Source: Chara braunii
Taxonomy: Eukaryota > Streptophyta > Charophyceae > Charales > Characeae
Direction: 5' to 3'
DNA: 49,289 nucleotides
NCBI GenBank assembly: GCA_003427395.1
Contig: BFEA01000008.1
Coordinates: 1,170,008-1,219,296 of the forward strand
Below are positions 31,301 to 41,334 of the stretch, one piece after another. The notes under the pieces were generated by a model, which saw nothing but the letters and a program-made list of their open reading frames with translations, made no database searches and had not been told where the DNA came from. The stretch's first letter is position 1, and the number at the start of each line of letters is the position of its first letter. The position numbers were made by a program, and so were the translations under genes.

Positions 31301-32888
31301 GCAAAAAAAGTTACCTTGTGTCTTGCTCTGACACTTGTGTCGGGGATGTTGTCTAATGACGAGGACATCCACTATGTCTGCCATGCTGAGGATAGGGCAT
31401 ACCAAACCCTTTTTCTGTTTCTCTGGCCTAGGTGAGACGTCTTCTCAACATCTCAAGCATCTGATGGGGATACCAAACCCTTTTTCTTTTTCTCTGGTCT
31501 GGGAGCCTCATGTGAACCTGCATAGAACCTGGTCCAGCAAAACAGCATGTTCCACAGACAATAGATTGCGACCCCAGCAAGCTGACCCTCTGATAACCAA
31601 TAGTCATGCAACAGCAGAGTAAAATAGTACCCCATAAATAAAATAATAAATAATAATATAATAAAATAATAAATGTCACGTAACAGTTCCTCACACCCAG
31701 AATTAGTTGATTGCCTTGATTTTAGCCCACCACTGGCTAGGGTTGGCAGACCTCCCGTCAGTTTGACATCCCTCATTCGGCCCACCTCAAGCCAGGACTA
31801 GTCAGACCATTTGTCTTGACAGCCCCTTTAACCTGCCTCTAGGTCAGGACCACCATACCCACTACTCAAGCATGGTAACCCTTTGGCACTCTCGCCAGGA
31901 CACCCAGACTATAGCGGGTCTGGTCACCCTATGACAGTAGACCTCCTGTCAGTCCAACTGTCTCGAACCCGGATCTGACCACGGTGGTCGGGGACCGACT
32001 CACCCACTAGTTTTAGGCTTAGGGCGCTGGTTGGCCCCCCAAGATTTTTGAACGTAAGACCTAGTCTAACTACGATTCAAGGCTCTGGCGAACCTTACTG
32101 GATTGCATCCTCTGACTGTGGTAGGGTTCAAGCTGACCTCTTTTAACCTCACACGCCAAGCCCCCGGAGCCTTAGCCTCAACCAAACTACGGAATTCGAC
32201 ACTCACGTCGGGGACCTGTTGACCCCACTAGATTGCAACCTACTGCGGTAAGGCTCTGGTTGGCCCTGACAATCAGCGACATCTTGGGTTAGTGAAGATA
32301 ATCCTGAGCACAGACAGTCAAGCAAGCATACCATATCCCACATTCAAACTTCCCATGCCCCATAGAACAGGACAAACAGTTCTCAAGAGACGTCACTTCA
32401 GTCTCAAGAGGCACTGAACAGCAACAAGATAACCAGCATCATGCACTTGCAAAAGACCTCCTGTCAGTCTCAGAAAAAATGCTTAGTGCTGGCCCGAGAG
32501 AGGTCTCTTCCTTCATCTGGGACTTTACTCAATTGCTGATCTCAGAGAGGTCTCTTTCCTCATCTGAATGAAGACAGGCAACTTGGTCAAGAAACAAGAA
32601 GTCCCTTTATTGACAACTCTCAGTCAAGTAAAGCTGAATTTCTTTATGCCTGTCCTCATCTGATTTTCTCGAATGGATAACTTAGTCAGGGACGCGAAGT
32701 CCTTCTGCTAACAATTCTTAATCAAACAGAATTGAATTTTTTTATGCCCAGTATGCTTTTCTCTTTATCATAAGAATAATACTGATTACATCTCCTGATG
32801 TATCACAGCCATGGGTTTCTCAAATTTTTGACATTGCGTCAATGCTCACGAAAACTGTATCACACCGTTATTCCTCACTCTCAGGGGC
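31301..32888. other. Non-coding stretch with one local duplication
   Basis: A/T-rich repeat (ATAATAAA) at 31636-31676. At about 32580-32660 and 32685-32755 an imperfect direct repeat shares ACTTaGTCA, AAGTCC, TCAA-CAGAATTGAATTT-type phrases and TTTATGCC. No gene is seen. Confidence 0.4.
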
Positions 32889-33096
32889 TTAAACCACTAG
32901 TACCTTTGCCGCATGGAAAAATAGCGGGCCTCAGGTGGGCCTCCGACCTTTTCGGATGGCCGAAACGAAACAACGGCCCCGATCAGATTTATCAATGGCA
33001 GTCGTCATCAAGCACGGCCTCCGAATTTTCAGGAGTTTGGGAAAACTGTCAGTTTTCCCTAATTTCCAAACACTGGGCGAGGTACTAGTGGTTTAA
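32889..33096. mobile_element. 208-bp MITE with perfect inverted termini
   Basis: TTAAACCACTAGTACCT at 32889-32905 and its exact reverse complement at 33080-33096 bound a 208-bp non-coding unit. Both ends carry TTAA, so it can be read as a TTAA target duplication plus the 13-bp termini ACCACTAGTACCT. A GGAAA block recurs symmetrically inside. TTAA duplication is the rule for piggyBac-type elements. The CACTAG within the terminus recalls CACTA elements, but no 3-bp target duplication fits that reading. Confidence 0.8.
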
Positions 33097-33289
33097 CACT
33101 CATGGATCGACTGTTGCACTGCATCAAAGATATAGTCTCATTAATTTTGTTGCTTGTTGAACAGAAAATTAACTGACATGCTGAAAATTAAAATACTAAA
33201 TTGACAAATGCAAAAATGATCAGAGTCTGTTGAAGGTTCAGTCTTGCAGTCCCACTGTGCTTATTTTTAATTTTCTGAAACTGCCTTCT

Positions 33290-33580
33290 TGTTGGATGAC
33301 TGTCCTTTCTCTCCTTTCTTCCCGGTCATTGTAGGTACTACGTCAGGGTCTCTGAAGATAAACTTACGAAGTCTGGACCCAGATACCATGTCGTGGACCC
33401 TTGAACCATCCATCTAAGATATCTCATGAACTTTGTCTTTTTCTTCACCTGTAATTTTGTAGGGACCAAGTCATCTGGGCTCCAACCGTTTAGTCCACTG
33501 AATCTCAAGAGAACTATCGAACAGAAGGACAACGTCACAAACTTTCAGTTTCTCTTTTTTTATATACTTTTTCTTGTTTC
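33290..33580 (-). pseudogene. GPY/F-type integrase tail of element B
   Basis: The frame over 33540-33290 reads CDVVLLFDSSLEIQWTKRLE, a Pro-Arg and a stop, then LGPYKIT and DGSRVHDMVSGSRLRKFIFR, ending in a Lys-rich tail. LGPYKI followed by the DG turn is the GPY/F module at the integrase C-terminus. One in-frame TGA lies where gypsy proteins have W or R before the LGPY, and another before MDG. It continues the 34523-33579 ORF after a stop. Confidence 0.75.
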
Positions 33581-34523
33581 ATCTCCCTTGATCTGATAAT
33601 TTACTGGATGTCATTCTCTCTGCGGCATTCATAACTGTCCGATCAACCTCTGATATTTGTCTCATTCTGACTTGAAGAAGCTCTAAAATATAATAGTCTT
33701 TGTCTCTCTCTTGACTTGACCATGTCTTGACAGTGTTCTCAATAGGCAAAGTAGCATATCGACCATACCACAGGGTAAATGGAGCATAACCAGTAGTCCT
33801 CTTGACAGTGATGTTGTCTGCATAGACAGCAACTCTTAGTACTTTTGGCCAGTTACTGAGATTTCCTTCACACCACTTGGCTAATGAATCTTTCAGAGTT
33901 TTGTGACCCCTCTCAACAGGTGTGTTTGCTTGAGGATGATAGGTAGTCACATATCGAATTCTGACACCCAATCTGAGAGTGGTCCTTCTTACAATCTCAT
34001 TTCTGAACTTTGATCCTCTGTCTGAGACAAACTCTCTGATGAAAATGTACCTGAGATAGACTTCCTCTATCCAGTCAGCCACCTGGTCGGTTGTCTTCCT
34101 CCTCAGAGTCTTTGCTTCAACATAGCCAGAAAAATTATCTCTCATGTTCAATATGTAGCTCGTTTCTCCCTTGCCTAGTGGCATGGTGATGAGATCCAAA
34201 TGAACTCTGCTGCCTGGTTCTACCAAGATAGTAGGAAATAAAGGCTCAATCATCCTTGTAGTAGATCTCTTCTGACATAACACACATGACTTACAAAACC
34301 TGTAGATCATGTCTCTCATGCCAGGCCAAAAGTAAAGTTTAACTGTCTTAGAGTAGGTTGCTTCAGTAGCTCTATGGTCATCTGCAACCCCCTCGTGTAG
34401 AGCAGCAATCATCTCCAGTTGTCTTTCTCTGCCACAAACCACTCTTAGTGGAGGAAACCCTCCCTTGCCATCCATGAAGAGGTGACCTCGCTTTAGTCTG
34501 AACTTTTTCTTGAATTCTTGCAA
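33579..34523 (-). CDS. Integrase of element B, 314-codon open core
   Basis: This is the longest well-supported ORF in the window. The zinc-binding N-terminus fits HX6HX26CX2C (HEGVADDH ... CKSC). The catalytic core has the first Asp in VHLDLITMPLG, the second in REFVSDRGSKF and the Glu in HPQANTPVERGHK, with exactly 35 residues between the last two. It then reads TTGYAPFTLWYGRYATLPIE, the usual gypsy integrase segment. All catalytic residues are present, unlike in element A. The stop at its end separates it from the GPY tail, so the full enzyme is still truncated. It cuts and joins the retrotransposon DNA to the host chromosome. Confidence 0.9.
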   Translation of the reverse strand: MQEFKKKFRLKRGHLFMDGKGGFPPLRVVCGRERQLEMIAALHEGVADDHRATEATYSKTVKLYFWPGMRDMIYRFCKSCVLCQKRSTTRMIEPLFPTILVEPGSRVHLDLITMPLGKGETSYILNMRDNFSGYVEAKTLRRKTTDQVADWIEEVYLRYIFIREFVSDRGSKFRNEIVRRTTLRLGVRIRYVTTYHPQANTPVERGHKTLKDSLAKWCEGNLSNWPKVLRVAVYADNITVKRTTGYAPFTLWYGRYATLPIENTVKTWSSQERDKDYYILELLQVRMRQISEVDRTVMNAAERMTSSKLSDQGR

Positions 34524-34548
34524 TAATATTCCTTCAGCCGTTCTTTTT

Positions 34549-34999
34549 TCATTTTCTTCCCAATCTCTTGGTAAATTTCATCGTACTCTTCAAAGATAAA
34601 TGATATCTATTCCTCTTTCTTTTCACATTCTTCTTCATTCTTTGAGCCTGAACTTTCCCCTGTCTCATGGACTGCCACAGCTGCTGCATTGATCTTTGCA
34701 TATCAGTCATTCTGTTCTTCCTCCTCTTCTTTTTCGCGAATTGATTCATTGACATAGGCATCAGGGATTTCTCCCCAGTTGTCTTTCTCTTCAGGCCATA
34801 TACTCCACTTATAGGAGTTTGGTACTGCATAATCTTCATCATCTTTCTCATCCAGAAAATTATCAATATAAGAAGATTCTTCAATAGTTCCTTCAATATC
34901 TTTTTCTTCATCATCTTTCCTCCATTCGATTCGTGCTCTGTTCTTCTCGGTTGGAATCTTTTCCAAAACAAAATCAAAATTCAAATGAAGGTTATCCAT
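34549..34999 (-). pseudogene. RNase H end and acidic spacer of element B
   Basis: The frame 34999-34703 starts with HLNFDFVLEKIPTEKNRARI, the end of the RNase H/connection region (normally FDF..ERIPG.KN.AD.LSR). It continues as an Asp/Glu-rich stretch (WRKDDEEKDIEGTIEE, NFLDEKDDEDYAVP, REKEEEEEQND) of about 90 residues before the integrase. The Lys/Met-rich frame 34977-34549 overlapping it is a shadow of the acidic codons in its first part. Standard gypsy elements have only a short link here, so this is an insertion. Confidence 0.65.
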
Positions 35000-35059
35000 T
35001 TGCTCACTGTTGGATCTACTTGTTGGTGCTTCTTAATTGCACCAATCACAGCGGATGCA

Positions 35060-35407
35060 TCAGTTCTCAGAACGAATCTCCTTCCAAAGACAGTGTCCGA
35101 AACACCTTAGACAGTGGATGATGGCCAGTAACTCTTTCCTGAACTGGGTGTAGCCTCTTTCTGTGGAGTTGAGTTTCCTACTCCCAAATCTTAGAGGTCT
35201 TTCCCTACCATTCTCATCTTTTTGTATGAGTACACCACCCAGAGCAACTGACCCTCCATCTGCCTCAATGATGAAGGGTCTACCCTCTTCATCGTCATAG
35301 TAGGGAACTCCCAACACTACACTACCATCTTTTAATTTTTCCTGTAGAGTTTCTGCAGCAGTCTGTCTTTTCTCAGTCCAAGACAAGTCAGCCCCTTGTC
35401 TCACCAT
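35060..35407 (-). pseudogene. RNase H of element B
   Basis: The order is LSWTEKRQTAAETLQEKL, then RPFIIEADGGSVALGGVLIQ (catalytic Asp), RPLRFGSRKLNSTERGYTQF (catalytic Glu) and RKELLAIIHCLRCFGHCLWK. This is the gypsy RNase H arrangement. The frame is open for 115 codons and then shifts. It sits directly after the RT segment and before the FDFVLEKIP connection. Confidence 0.88.
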
Positions 35408-35539
35408 TTCCCTCAGTTGCTCTGCAAGGGTAGCAAAATGAGGTATGAAAATCCTTCAGAACCCACAGACACCCAAGAAGCTCATGACATCTGTCACCCG
35501 TTTAAGGGGCAGAGGCTTGTTCAAAATTTTGTCTATCTT

Positions 35540-36516
35540 CTAGGGTTCGGGGCTCCTACCCTTGAAGAAACATCTGAAGCCTAAAATGGTGACCTCTGCT
35601 TGGAAGAGAAGTGACTTTGGTCCACTGACAGCCAAATTATACCTCTGAAGTCTCAAAAGGACTAGCTTCACAACTTCAGCATACTCCCAAACAAACTTCC
35701 TGACGCCATCCCCAACCAAAGTCTCGTCTCTTATCATAGGTTCTTTCACAGGATTATCATCAATATAGGGACTGGTCATCTCAGACGAGATATCCTACAT
35801 AACTTTGATCATATCCCTTTGAACCACTGTCACACCATTAGTCCAACCTTGAGGCATCACGCACATCTGAATGAGGCCTCTTGGCGTGTGCATGACAGTC
35901 ATTGACCGGCTAGTGGTATCAATAAGGAACTGATCATAGCCAGAATATAAATCAATTAAATAATAAATGCATCGACCAGCAAAGGATTCAGAAAGGAGAT
36001 CAGCATTAGGGAGGCTACCTTCATCACGTACCGTTACCGAGTTGAGTTTCTGAAGATTCTGTATCTATCCCAGTCCACCCCCTGGTTTCCAAAAGCAAAA
36101 CCAGTGGTTAGCATACGGTCCATCTGCAGGTTCAGCAACATTAGATGCAATCTTTTGTCAAGGTACTTCTCCACTTCTGCTTCTTCTTTCATGGCATACT
36201 TGGTTGGTCTATCATTTCATGGGATGTGATCAACTGTCCATATTTTTTCCATCTTAATCATATCCACATTCGGTCGTCCTCTTTCTTCATCATTAAAAGA
36301 GAATGCACAAGAGTACTCTTGACACACCTTGAAGATATATTCCTTCTCTTTAGGCAAGATAAATTGATCGGAGTTTATCTTCATCGTGTCTAAAGTCTTT
36401 ATGACTCTATTCCCAAATTTCGCAGATTCTCTTAATGCCTTAATAATTCTCCTTTCTTTTTTCAGTGCCTCGTCATAATCCATTTCTACTAGAACTGTCA
36501 CCGGATTCTTCTTCAC
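35540..36516 (-). pseudogene. Reverse transcriptase of element B
   Basis: The N-terminal bridge frame (36516-36217) has KVCQEYSCAFSFNDEERGRP. Between 36200 and 35780 the RT fingers are only traceable through stops in several frames. The palm is clear in 35779-35540, with the catalytic motif SPYIDDNPVKEPMIRDETLV followed by RKFVWEYAEVVKLVLLRLQR, YNLAVSGPKSLLF and VTILGFRCFFKGRSP. YIDD with PVK-P and DET is typical of one gypsy branch distinct from element A (YLDDILVYS). The gene is broken. Confidence 0.85.
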
Positions 36517-37339
36517 CCCTTTGGGTTTGTATTTCCTCTTTGACCCAGTGACTATTTTCCTAAAAAATGATGGATTTATGCAAACTTTAATTTTATTTTT
36601 CCGCTCTTGGCAGTCTCAACAGCTTTCTTAAATGCCTCAATCTGCCCATCTTCGTCTTTGAGTTTACCAAAGGCCTTTACCATCTTTGAAATCTGATTAA
36701 TATCAACTGAAACTTTCTCCTTAAGTTCCTATTTATCTTTTCCTTTGATTTTTTTTGCCCTCTAAACGGACTTTTCCCTTCAAATTAAGTTGGTTGATAT
36801 CTTGTGCTTGTGATAGTAACTGAGGCAGACCACGAAATTTTGCTCTTGTGCAGTTTTCGGATCTTGCAAACTGCAACAGAAAAATTTCCACGAGAAATGA
36901 AAGTTTAAAAAACATTCCATAAAAAAAAAAATCTTCATATTTATAAATTATCATTCCAATTTTTTTCCAATTCTAAAATTTACAGTTTTGTTTGATAAGT
37001 TCCCGTCTAAATATGATATTTACCTTCCAACTACATCTATTTGTTCAAGATGGAATGGAAGTCTGGACGAGTTTATGAAATGTTTTAATTAAACTTTCAT
37101 TCTACTACAACGAATATCTTCTAATTTAGATTGGATTAACTTATTTATGACTGAAAATCCTTACTTAGAATGACGATCCAATTAAAACATTTCAAAAACT
37201 CATCCAGACTTTCATTTCATCTCTAGCATGCAGTTCAAATAAGAAGGGATACCCCATTCTTGGAAGGAAAGTTCTCAAGTAAGACGAAAAATCGTAAAAT
37301 TAGAATGACATTTTTTAAGATGGAATGAAAGTTTATAAT
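36517..37339. other. Degraded AT-rich region between protease and RT of element B
   Basis: Only short frames remain. 36890-37340 contains AATGAAAGTTT and TTCATTCTA phrases in both orientations. For example, ATGGAATGAAAGT and its complement recur near 37050-37330, which suggests a small inverted-repeat insertion that split the polyprotein. Confidence 0.4.
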
Positions 37340-37522
37340 TTATAATGTAATTTTACTATAGAATGAATATTTAATTCTGAAAAAATTTTCTGTTGTGATC
37401 CAGGATGACCCTTCATGACTGAAGAATTGGACAACATCCATCCTGTGTAAGAACGGGGTGCCCAGAATACAGTCATGATCCAAGTCTAGTATTACAAATT
37501 CCAATACCTCGACTGACATCAT
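37340..37522 (-). pseudogene. Aspartic protease fragment of element B
   Basis: The frame reads MMSVEVLEFVILDLDHDCIL then GTPFLHRMDVVQ. The DHDCILGTPFL block is the C-terminal half of a retroviral-type protease (ILG-x-P motif). Just upstream the frame 37600-37500 would hold the active-site part but is disrupted. Its position between gag and RT is right. Confidence 0.7.
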
Positions 37523-37559
37523 TCTGACTTTTATGGGCAGATGGTCAATAAATCCTGCT

Positions 37560-38501
37560 ACGAAGAGTTCTCCGACAATATTGCTTAGCGTACAAATTTC
37601 TTCTTTGATCGCTCGTCGTACTTTCTTCTCTCTTTGTTCCCTTTTTCACCAGTCCTTCCATTCTTCCTGGATCTGGACGAATCTCCTCTTTTACCATAGT
37701 CATCATCATCATCATCACCGTCATCCTCATCGTCATCACTTTCTGCCTTTTTCTTCCCTTTTTCATCCACAGCATGATTGGCAGACATGTAATTGGTCAT
37801 AACCCTTTGAATAATATTTTCAGCATTCATATTATTTCCTCTGCACAAATCATTCTCTGTCTCTCAGTCTTTGACCAACGTACTGGTCTGATTCAGTGAC
37901 CACTTATTGTGAGAGACCGTAGGCAAGGTTCTGACAATTACAACCATTTCATCCCATCTGAGAGGATAATGTTGGGCTTGATTAAGGAACTGCATGCCTT
38001 TCAGTGTCAGTAAAATTAGTCAGAAATATATGATATCTCTGGGCTTCGTCCAAATCGGATAAAGGTCTGAAGAAAAACATTGAAAGTGTCATACTTAGCT
38101 CTTCTGATGTTGAGTAAATCCTTAGTTGTAGTTGAAACTGAGTCTTTCTCAAATTCTTTTTTCATTCTTTCCTTGACCTCTTCCCATGTAGTGACCCCGT
38201 CCATCAATTCTTGAATAGCCAACCTCGAGTCAGTGTCGCAATAAGATAAAAGGTGCTTAAGTCACTTTTTATCTGTCCAGCCATAACTGAGCCCAAATAA
38301 TTCATACTCATCCAGAAAATCGTTTACTTGAGGTCCTCTAAAACATGGAATTCTCTCATCTGGCCTCTTTGCTCTTGCAATATCTGATCCTCCTCTTATA
38401 GTATCAACGCTCTCTACTAGTTCCTGTATAACACCTATCAGAGCCTCCTCATTAGTCCATGCAGAAGAGTTTGGTCTCCCTCGTCCGGCCATTTTGACCA
38501 T
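37560..38501 (-). pseudogene. Gag of element B
   Basis: The start ATG at 38501 opens MVKMAGRGRPNSSAWTNEEA. The capsid-like part has IPCFRGPQVNDFLDEYELFG and SYGWTDKK, then a TGA (38262-38264) where a Trp fits (KKWLKHLLSYCDTDS). It continues LAIQELMDGVTTWEEVKERM and KKEFE (38222-38016). The C-terminal part (37848-37585) is acidic (DDDEDDGDDDDDDYGKRGDS) and then basic (RSRKNGRTGEKGNKERRKYD), with no CCHC knuckle visible. GAT/CAT triplet repeats underlie the acidic run at 37700-37740. Gag builds the particle; this copy is broken by several stops. Confidence 0.82.
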
Positions 38502-38604
38502 AGGCTTTTCCCGGATACTTTCTTCTCTCTCTCTCTGTCACTCTTTTTGTCAGAGATACAGGTTCGTTTCTCTCCTCCTTTATCTGCTCTACCCCTTAGG
38601 AATT

Positions 38605-39330
38605 TTATACATAAAGCGTATAGGCAATAATAAACTGGGTGGTAATTAATGGCAATGCAATCCTTCTCAGTCTTGCGATATAATCCTCAATCAATTCTCT
38701 TTCATCATCCCTACTTAATCTTTTATTATATCCTTTTGTAGTACCCCGGATCATAAAGTATCGCGTCAAATCTATGATCTCATAGTCAAATTCCATTGCT
38801 TACAACCCGTTGCTGATCCTTCTGGCAAGAGAGACTCGTTCTCTAGAAATGTGGTATGATATTATTTCAACGGTTTCCACTTTCACCACCTTTAATAAAT
38901 AGTTAATCTCAGTCTGGTCAGTGACAGATCTCAGGGCAAAATCTCTCATCTGATCAAGGAAAGGTTGCAAGAACTTAAGCTCATCCAAGGTAGAGAGGTT
39001 TCGGTCAGAGATCCGAAGAGTCCCTTCTATCTTGACTATTCTTCCTTCCAGTAAAATTTCAAACGTTAGTTGTTCAACCAAATTGAGCATCGTTAACCTA
39101 TGACCATCATAGGCAACATCTGAAAGATAAATCTCATGTTTGACATAATCAGGGATCTAAAACCTGTGCTCAAAGGTACTCAAAAGTAGGTATTTTATCA
39201 TCACTGTAGAGTATTTCTCTCTTGCTCTGCCAACCTCAGCAATAGTCTCCAGCAGAGGCATCCAATCTCTCATGTCTTCAAACCCATCAGCAAAAATTCA
39301 GAACTCAGAGAGCATCTCAAATCCTCTTAC
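38605..39330 (-). pseudogene. Array unit U (element B)
   Basis: One frame runs through from 39330 to 38605 with stops near 39298, 39157 and 38797. It reads FADGFEDMRDWMPLLETIAE, then IPDYVKHEIYLSDVAYDGHR, LRISDRNLSTLDELKFLQPF, ISYHISRERVSLARRISNGL, stop, FDYEIIDLTRYFMIRGTTKG. It shares the frame of unit V. It is the most diverged member: it shares the IP-D-V linker and the FDYE ending with unit Z (IDYEAVTEP), but its core motif is weak. It lies just before gag. Confidence 0.5.
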
Positions 39331-39675
39331 TCACACTCCCCATGTCACTTTTCTTCTTAACTTCTCTAGCCACTCTTTTGTTCGCGTGAGACTGACATAC
39401 GCCCCTTTTAGATATTCCAAATAGTCAACTTCCCCCTCTAGACAGGCAGAGGAGTAAACCCTCACGTCCAGACCGTCAGAGTTCAGGAATTTGACCATAG
39501 GAATATGAAACGTTATATGTCCTCTTCCGCAAGTATCATGCCTAAGGATTACAAAGGGATTATCATACCCTGTCACCTCATAAAGCTTGTCCCTCACAGT
39601 AGTGATTCTTGCTACTGAGAGTATTCTTTTTGGACTCTCTTCACTTTTCATACAAAATTTATCATGGCTGACCAA
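39331..39675 (-). pseudogene. Array unit V (element B)
   Basis: 114 codons. The core reads ARITTVRDKLYEVTGYDNPF, then ITFHIPMVKFLNSDGLDVRV and Y, and TRTKEWLEKLRRKVTWGV before a TGA. Residues V-KFL-x4-LDVRVY line up with V-x-FLEGSINDIRPY of unit W and YFIDLDTYDVRIY of unit Y. It starts where unit X ends, with a change of frame. Confidence 0.6.
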
Positions 39676-40106
39676 TTGTCCCTTGAGAAGGTAAGTTCTT
39701 CAACAGGAGAAGATGGTATTCCAACATAAGGTTTGACATAGGTACTCAAGGAGAAACTCTCTCCCTCTCGCTCTAACCTTCTTTTCTCATCATGCACAAT
39801 GTCTGATACTCGTTGTCAGCATGCACATTTTTTACACTCTTCAAATGTTTGTCTCGGTACATAAATCTTAATATCATCTTCATCAAGATCAATAAAATAG
39901 TAGGTAAGAACATACACATTGTCCTGCTCTCGCCCTGGATTCTTTAGAGCCTCATACATCACGATCTCATAGGGAATTACGGTTCTCCTCATTATAGAAT
40001 TAATGAAATTTAACAGTTTATCTAACTCAGCCCTACTCAACCCCTCATTGCTTTTTACCAATCTAACCCAGGGTTTCTCTATAGAAGGTACATAGCGTCG
40101 ACTCAT
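39650..40106 (-). pseudogene. Array unit X (element B)
   Basis: MSRRYVPSIEKPWVRLVKSN, then the core LLNFINSIMRRTVIPYEIVM, NVYVLTYYFIDLDEDDIKIY and VPRQTFEECKKCAC. After one TGA the same frame continues VSDIVHDEKRRLEREGE, a YVGIPSSP linker and LTFSRDNWSAMINFV. Domain order and linker match unit Y almost residue for residue, so X and Y are tandem paralogues. No known fold was recognised. Predicted secondary structure looks mixed alpha/beta from the alternating hydrophobic pattern. Confidence 0.7.
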
Positions 40107-40109
40107 TTG

Positions 40110-40596
40110 ATTTTTTTATCTCTTTTCACTTTTAGTGCAAACTCGACCACTTCAGACCAATTATCCCTTGACAAGTTGATATCGGGTAAGGGAGGAGATG
40201 GAATCCCTCAAAGAAAATAAATCGAGTAAATCCGGTGAAACATTTATTTTCCCTCTCAAGTCTCTCTTTCTCTTTCAGTACAATTTTCTCAACGAATCCC
40301 CAACATCTCCCATACACTGCGTCAGTACTTCTTTCTTTTGGGACATAAATTCTCACATCATACGTATCCAAGTCTATAAAGTAAAATGTCAGTACAAAGA
40401 ATTTTTCATGTTCCCGTCCACTCTCAACCATCTCATACCTAACAGCCTCATATGGGAACATCTCTCTCTTACTTAAGGTATTCAGTAATCTCAAGAAGCA
40501 ATCGACCTTCTTTTGATTTGGACCTGAACCTCTGCCAAATGTCGACCTTATCTGTCTGATTTCTTCTACCGAAGTCTCTTTAGTTCTCATGACCAC
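40110..40596 (-). pseudogene. Array unit Y (element B)
   Basis: This is the best preserved unit (155 codons). It reads TKETSVEEIRQIRSTFGRGS, then the core FLRLLNTLSKREMFPYEAVR, KFFVLTFYFIDLDTYDVRIY and VPKERSTD. A basic helix FVEKIVLKEKERLEREN follows. After a shift, the linker IPSPPLPDINLSRDNWSEVV and EFALKVKRDKKIK leads into unit X. Consensus core over the units: PYE-x-V-x2-Y, about 17 residues, then VL-F-F-I-D-x3-D-(V/I)-x-IYVP. Confidence 0.7.
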
Positions 40597-40619
40597 CAGT
40601 TCATTTATCCCATCTCAGA

Positions 40620-40993
40620 ACCACGTTGATAATTGGTAGTCAATTAGTCTCATCACAATAGTTGTCAGGGATAGGAGGGATCGAAACAGTCTCGTATGTC
40701 ACTGGCATAAGACCCCATTATACTTTTTTCTTCTACTTGATTAAATCTGTCTTCTCGTCATAAAGAGATTGGACTGCAATTCCCCATAATCAGTTAAAGG
40801 TCTCACCATCGTCACAATTTCTTTTCTTGACATAAGGACGGATATCATTGATACTTCCCTCCAAGAAGCGAACCAACACTATACTGATGGTCAAATTGCC
40901 AGAACGATAGACCCAACAATGCTCAAACTGATAGGGGAATATCCCTTTAGTAGTTACTTTCGAGAGTTTTCTCAATGCATCAGTAGTTAGCAT
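40620..40993 (-). pseudogene. Array unit W (element B)
   Basis: MLTTDALRKLSKVTTKGIFP, then YQFEHCWVYRSGNLTISIVL and VRFLEGSINDIRPYVKK (67 codons). After a TGA the same frame gives GIAVQSLYDEKTDLIK and, beyond more stops, TYETVSIPPIPDNYCDETN and PIINVVLRWDK. The last part equals the IPSPPLPDINLSRDNW linker of unit Y. A TGA stands where the Trp of that linker is expected. Confidence 0.6.
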
Positions 40994-41163
40994 TCTTTAT
41001 GAAGTCTCTGAGCTCCTGACTCTTTCTTTACTTTCTCAGTGTTTCAAGGACATCATAGGTTCATAAGGCATACCTGAATTCAAGTCTGATTCTCAAATCA
41101 GTAATATCAATCTCCTTCTTCAGTCCAGTGTAATACCTCACACAAGGAAAGATAAGACTCTGT
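40994..41163 (-). pseudogene. Array unit W0, partial (element B)
   Basis: Reads SLIFPCVRYYTGLKKEIDIT, then DLRIRLEFRYAL, a stop, TYDVLETLRK and QELRDFIKNAN. The FP-x-VRYY and D(L)RI parts fit the core of units W and Y, but the middle is shorter. It is the unit nearest to the primer-binding site, about 150 bp away. Confidence 0.4.
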
Positions 41164-41313
41164 TAGCAACTAGGCTTTTTCAAGAGAATACTGACTCAAG
41201 AAAGATTGCAAAATCAGTCTCGAAAACTTAAAAATTGTCAACAATTCTCAAGGCCTAATCAAAGCTAATTGTTTGCTGACCCAGGCTTGTTCCGGACACG
41301 AAAAGTTTTCATG

Positions 41314-41331
41314 TCCCCAGCAACGGCGTCA
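41314..41331 (-). promoter_or_regulatory. Primer-binding site, tRNA-Asp type (element B)
   Basis: On the minus strand TGACGCCGTTGCTGGGGA differs at two positions from TGGCGCCGTTGCCGGGGA, the complement of the plant tRNA-Asp 3' end used by several plant gypsy elements. Both differences are transitions. It follows an LTR-like end (GCGACA at 41340-41335) after three bases, as expected. Confidence 0.7.
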
Positions 41332-41334
41332 TTT

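Noticed and set aside
32897-33090. CACTA-type transposon reading of the MITE
   Set aside because: The three bases outside CACTAG on each side are inverted (AAC and GTT), not a direct 3-bp duplication; the TTAA reading fits better.
34549-34702. Separate Lys/Met-rich protein gene
   Set aside because: It lies on the same strand as the retrotransposon spacer in a shifted frame; a separate gene is not supported.
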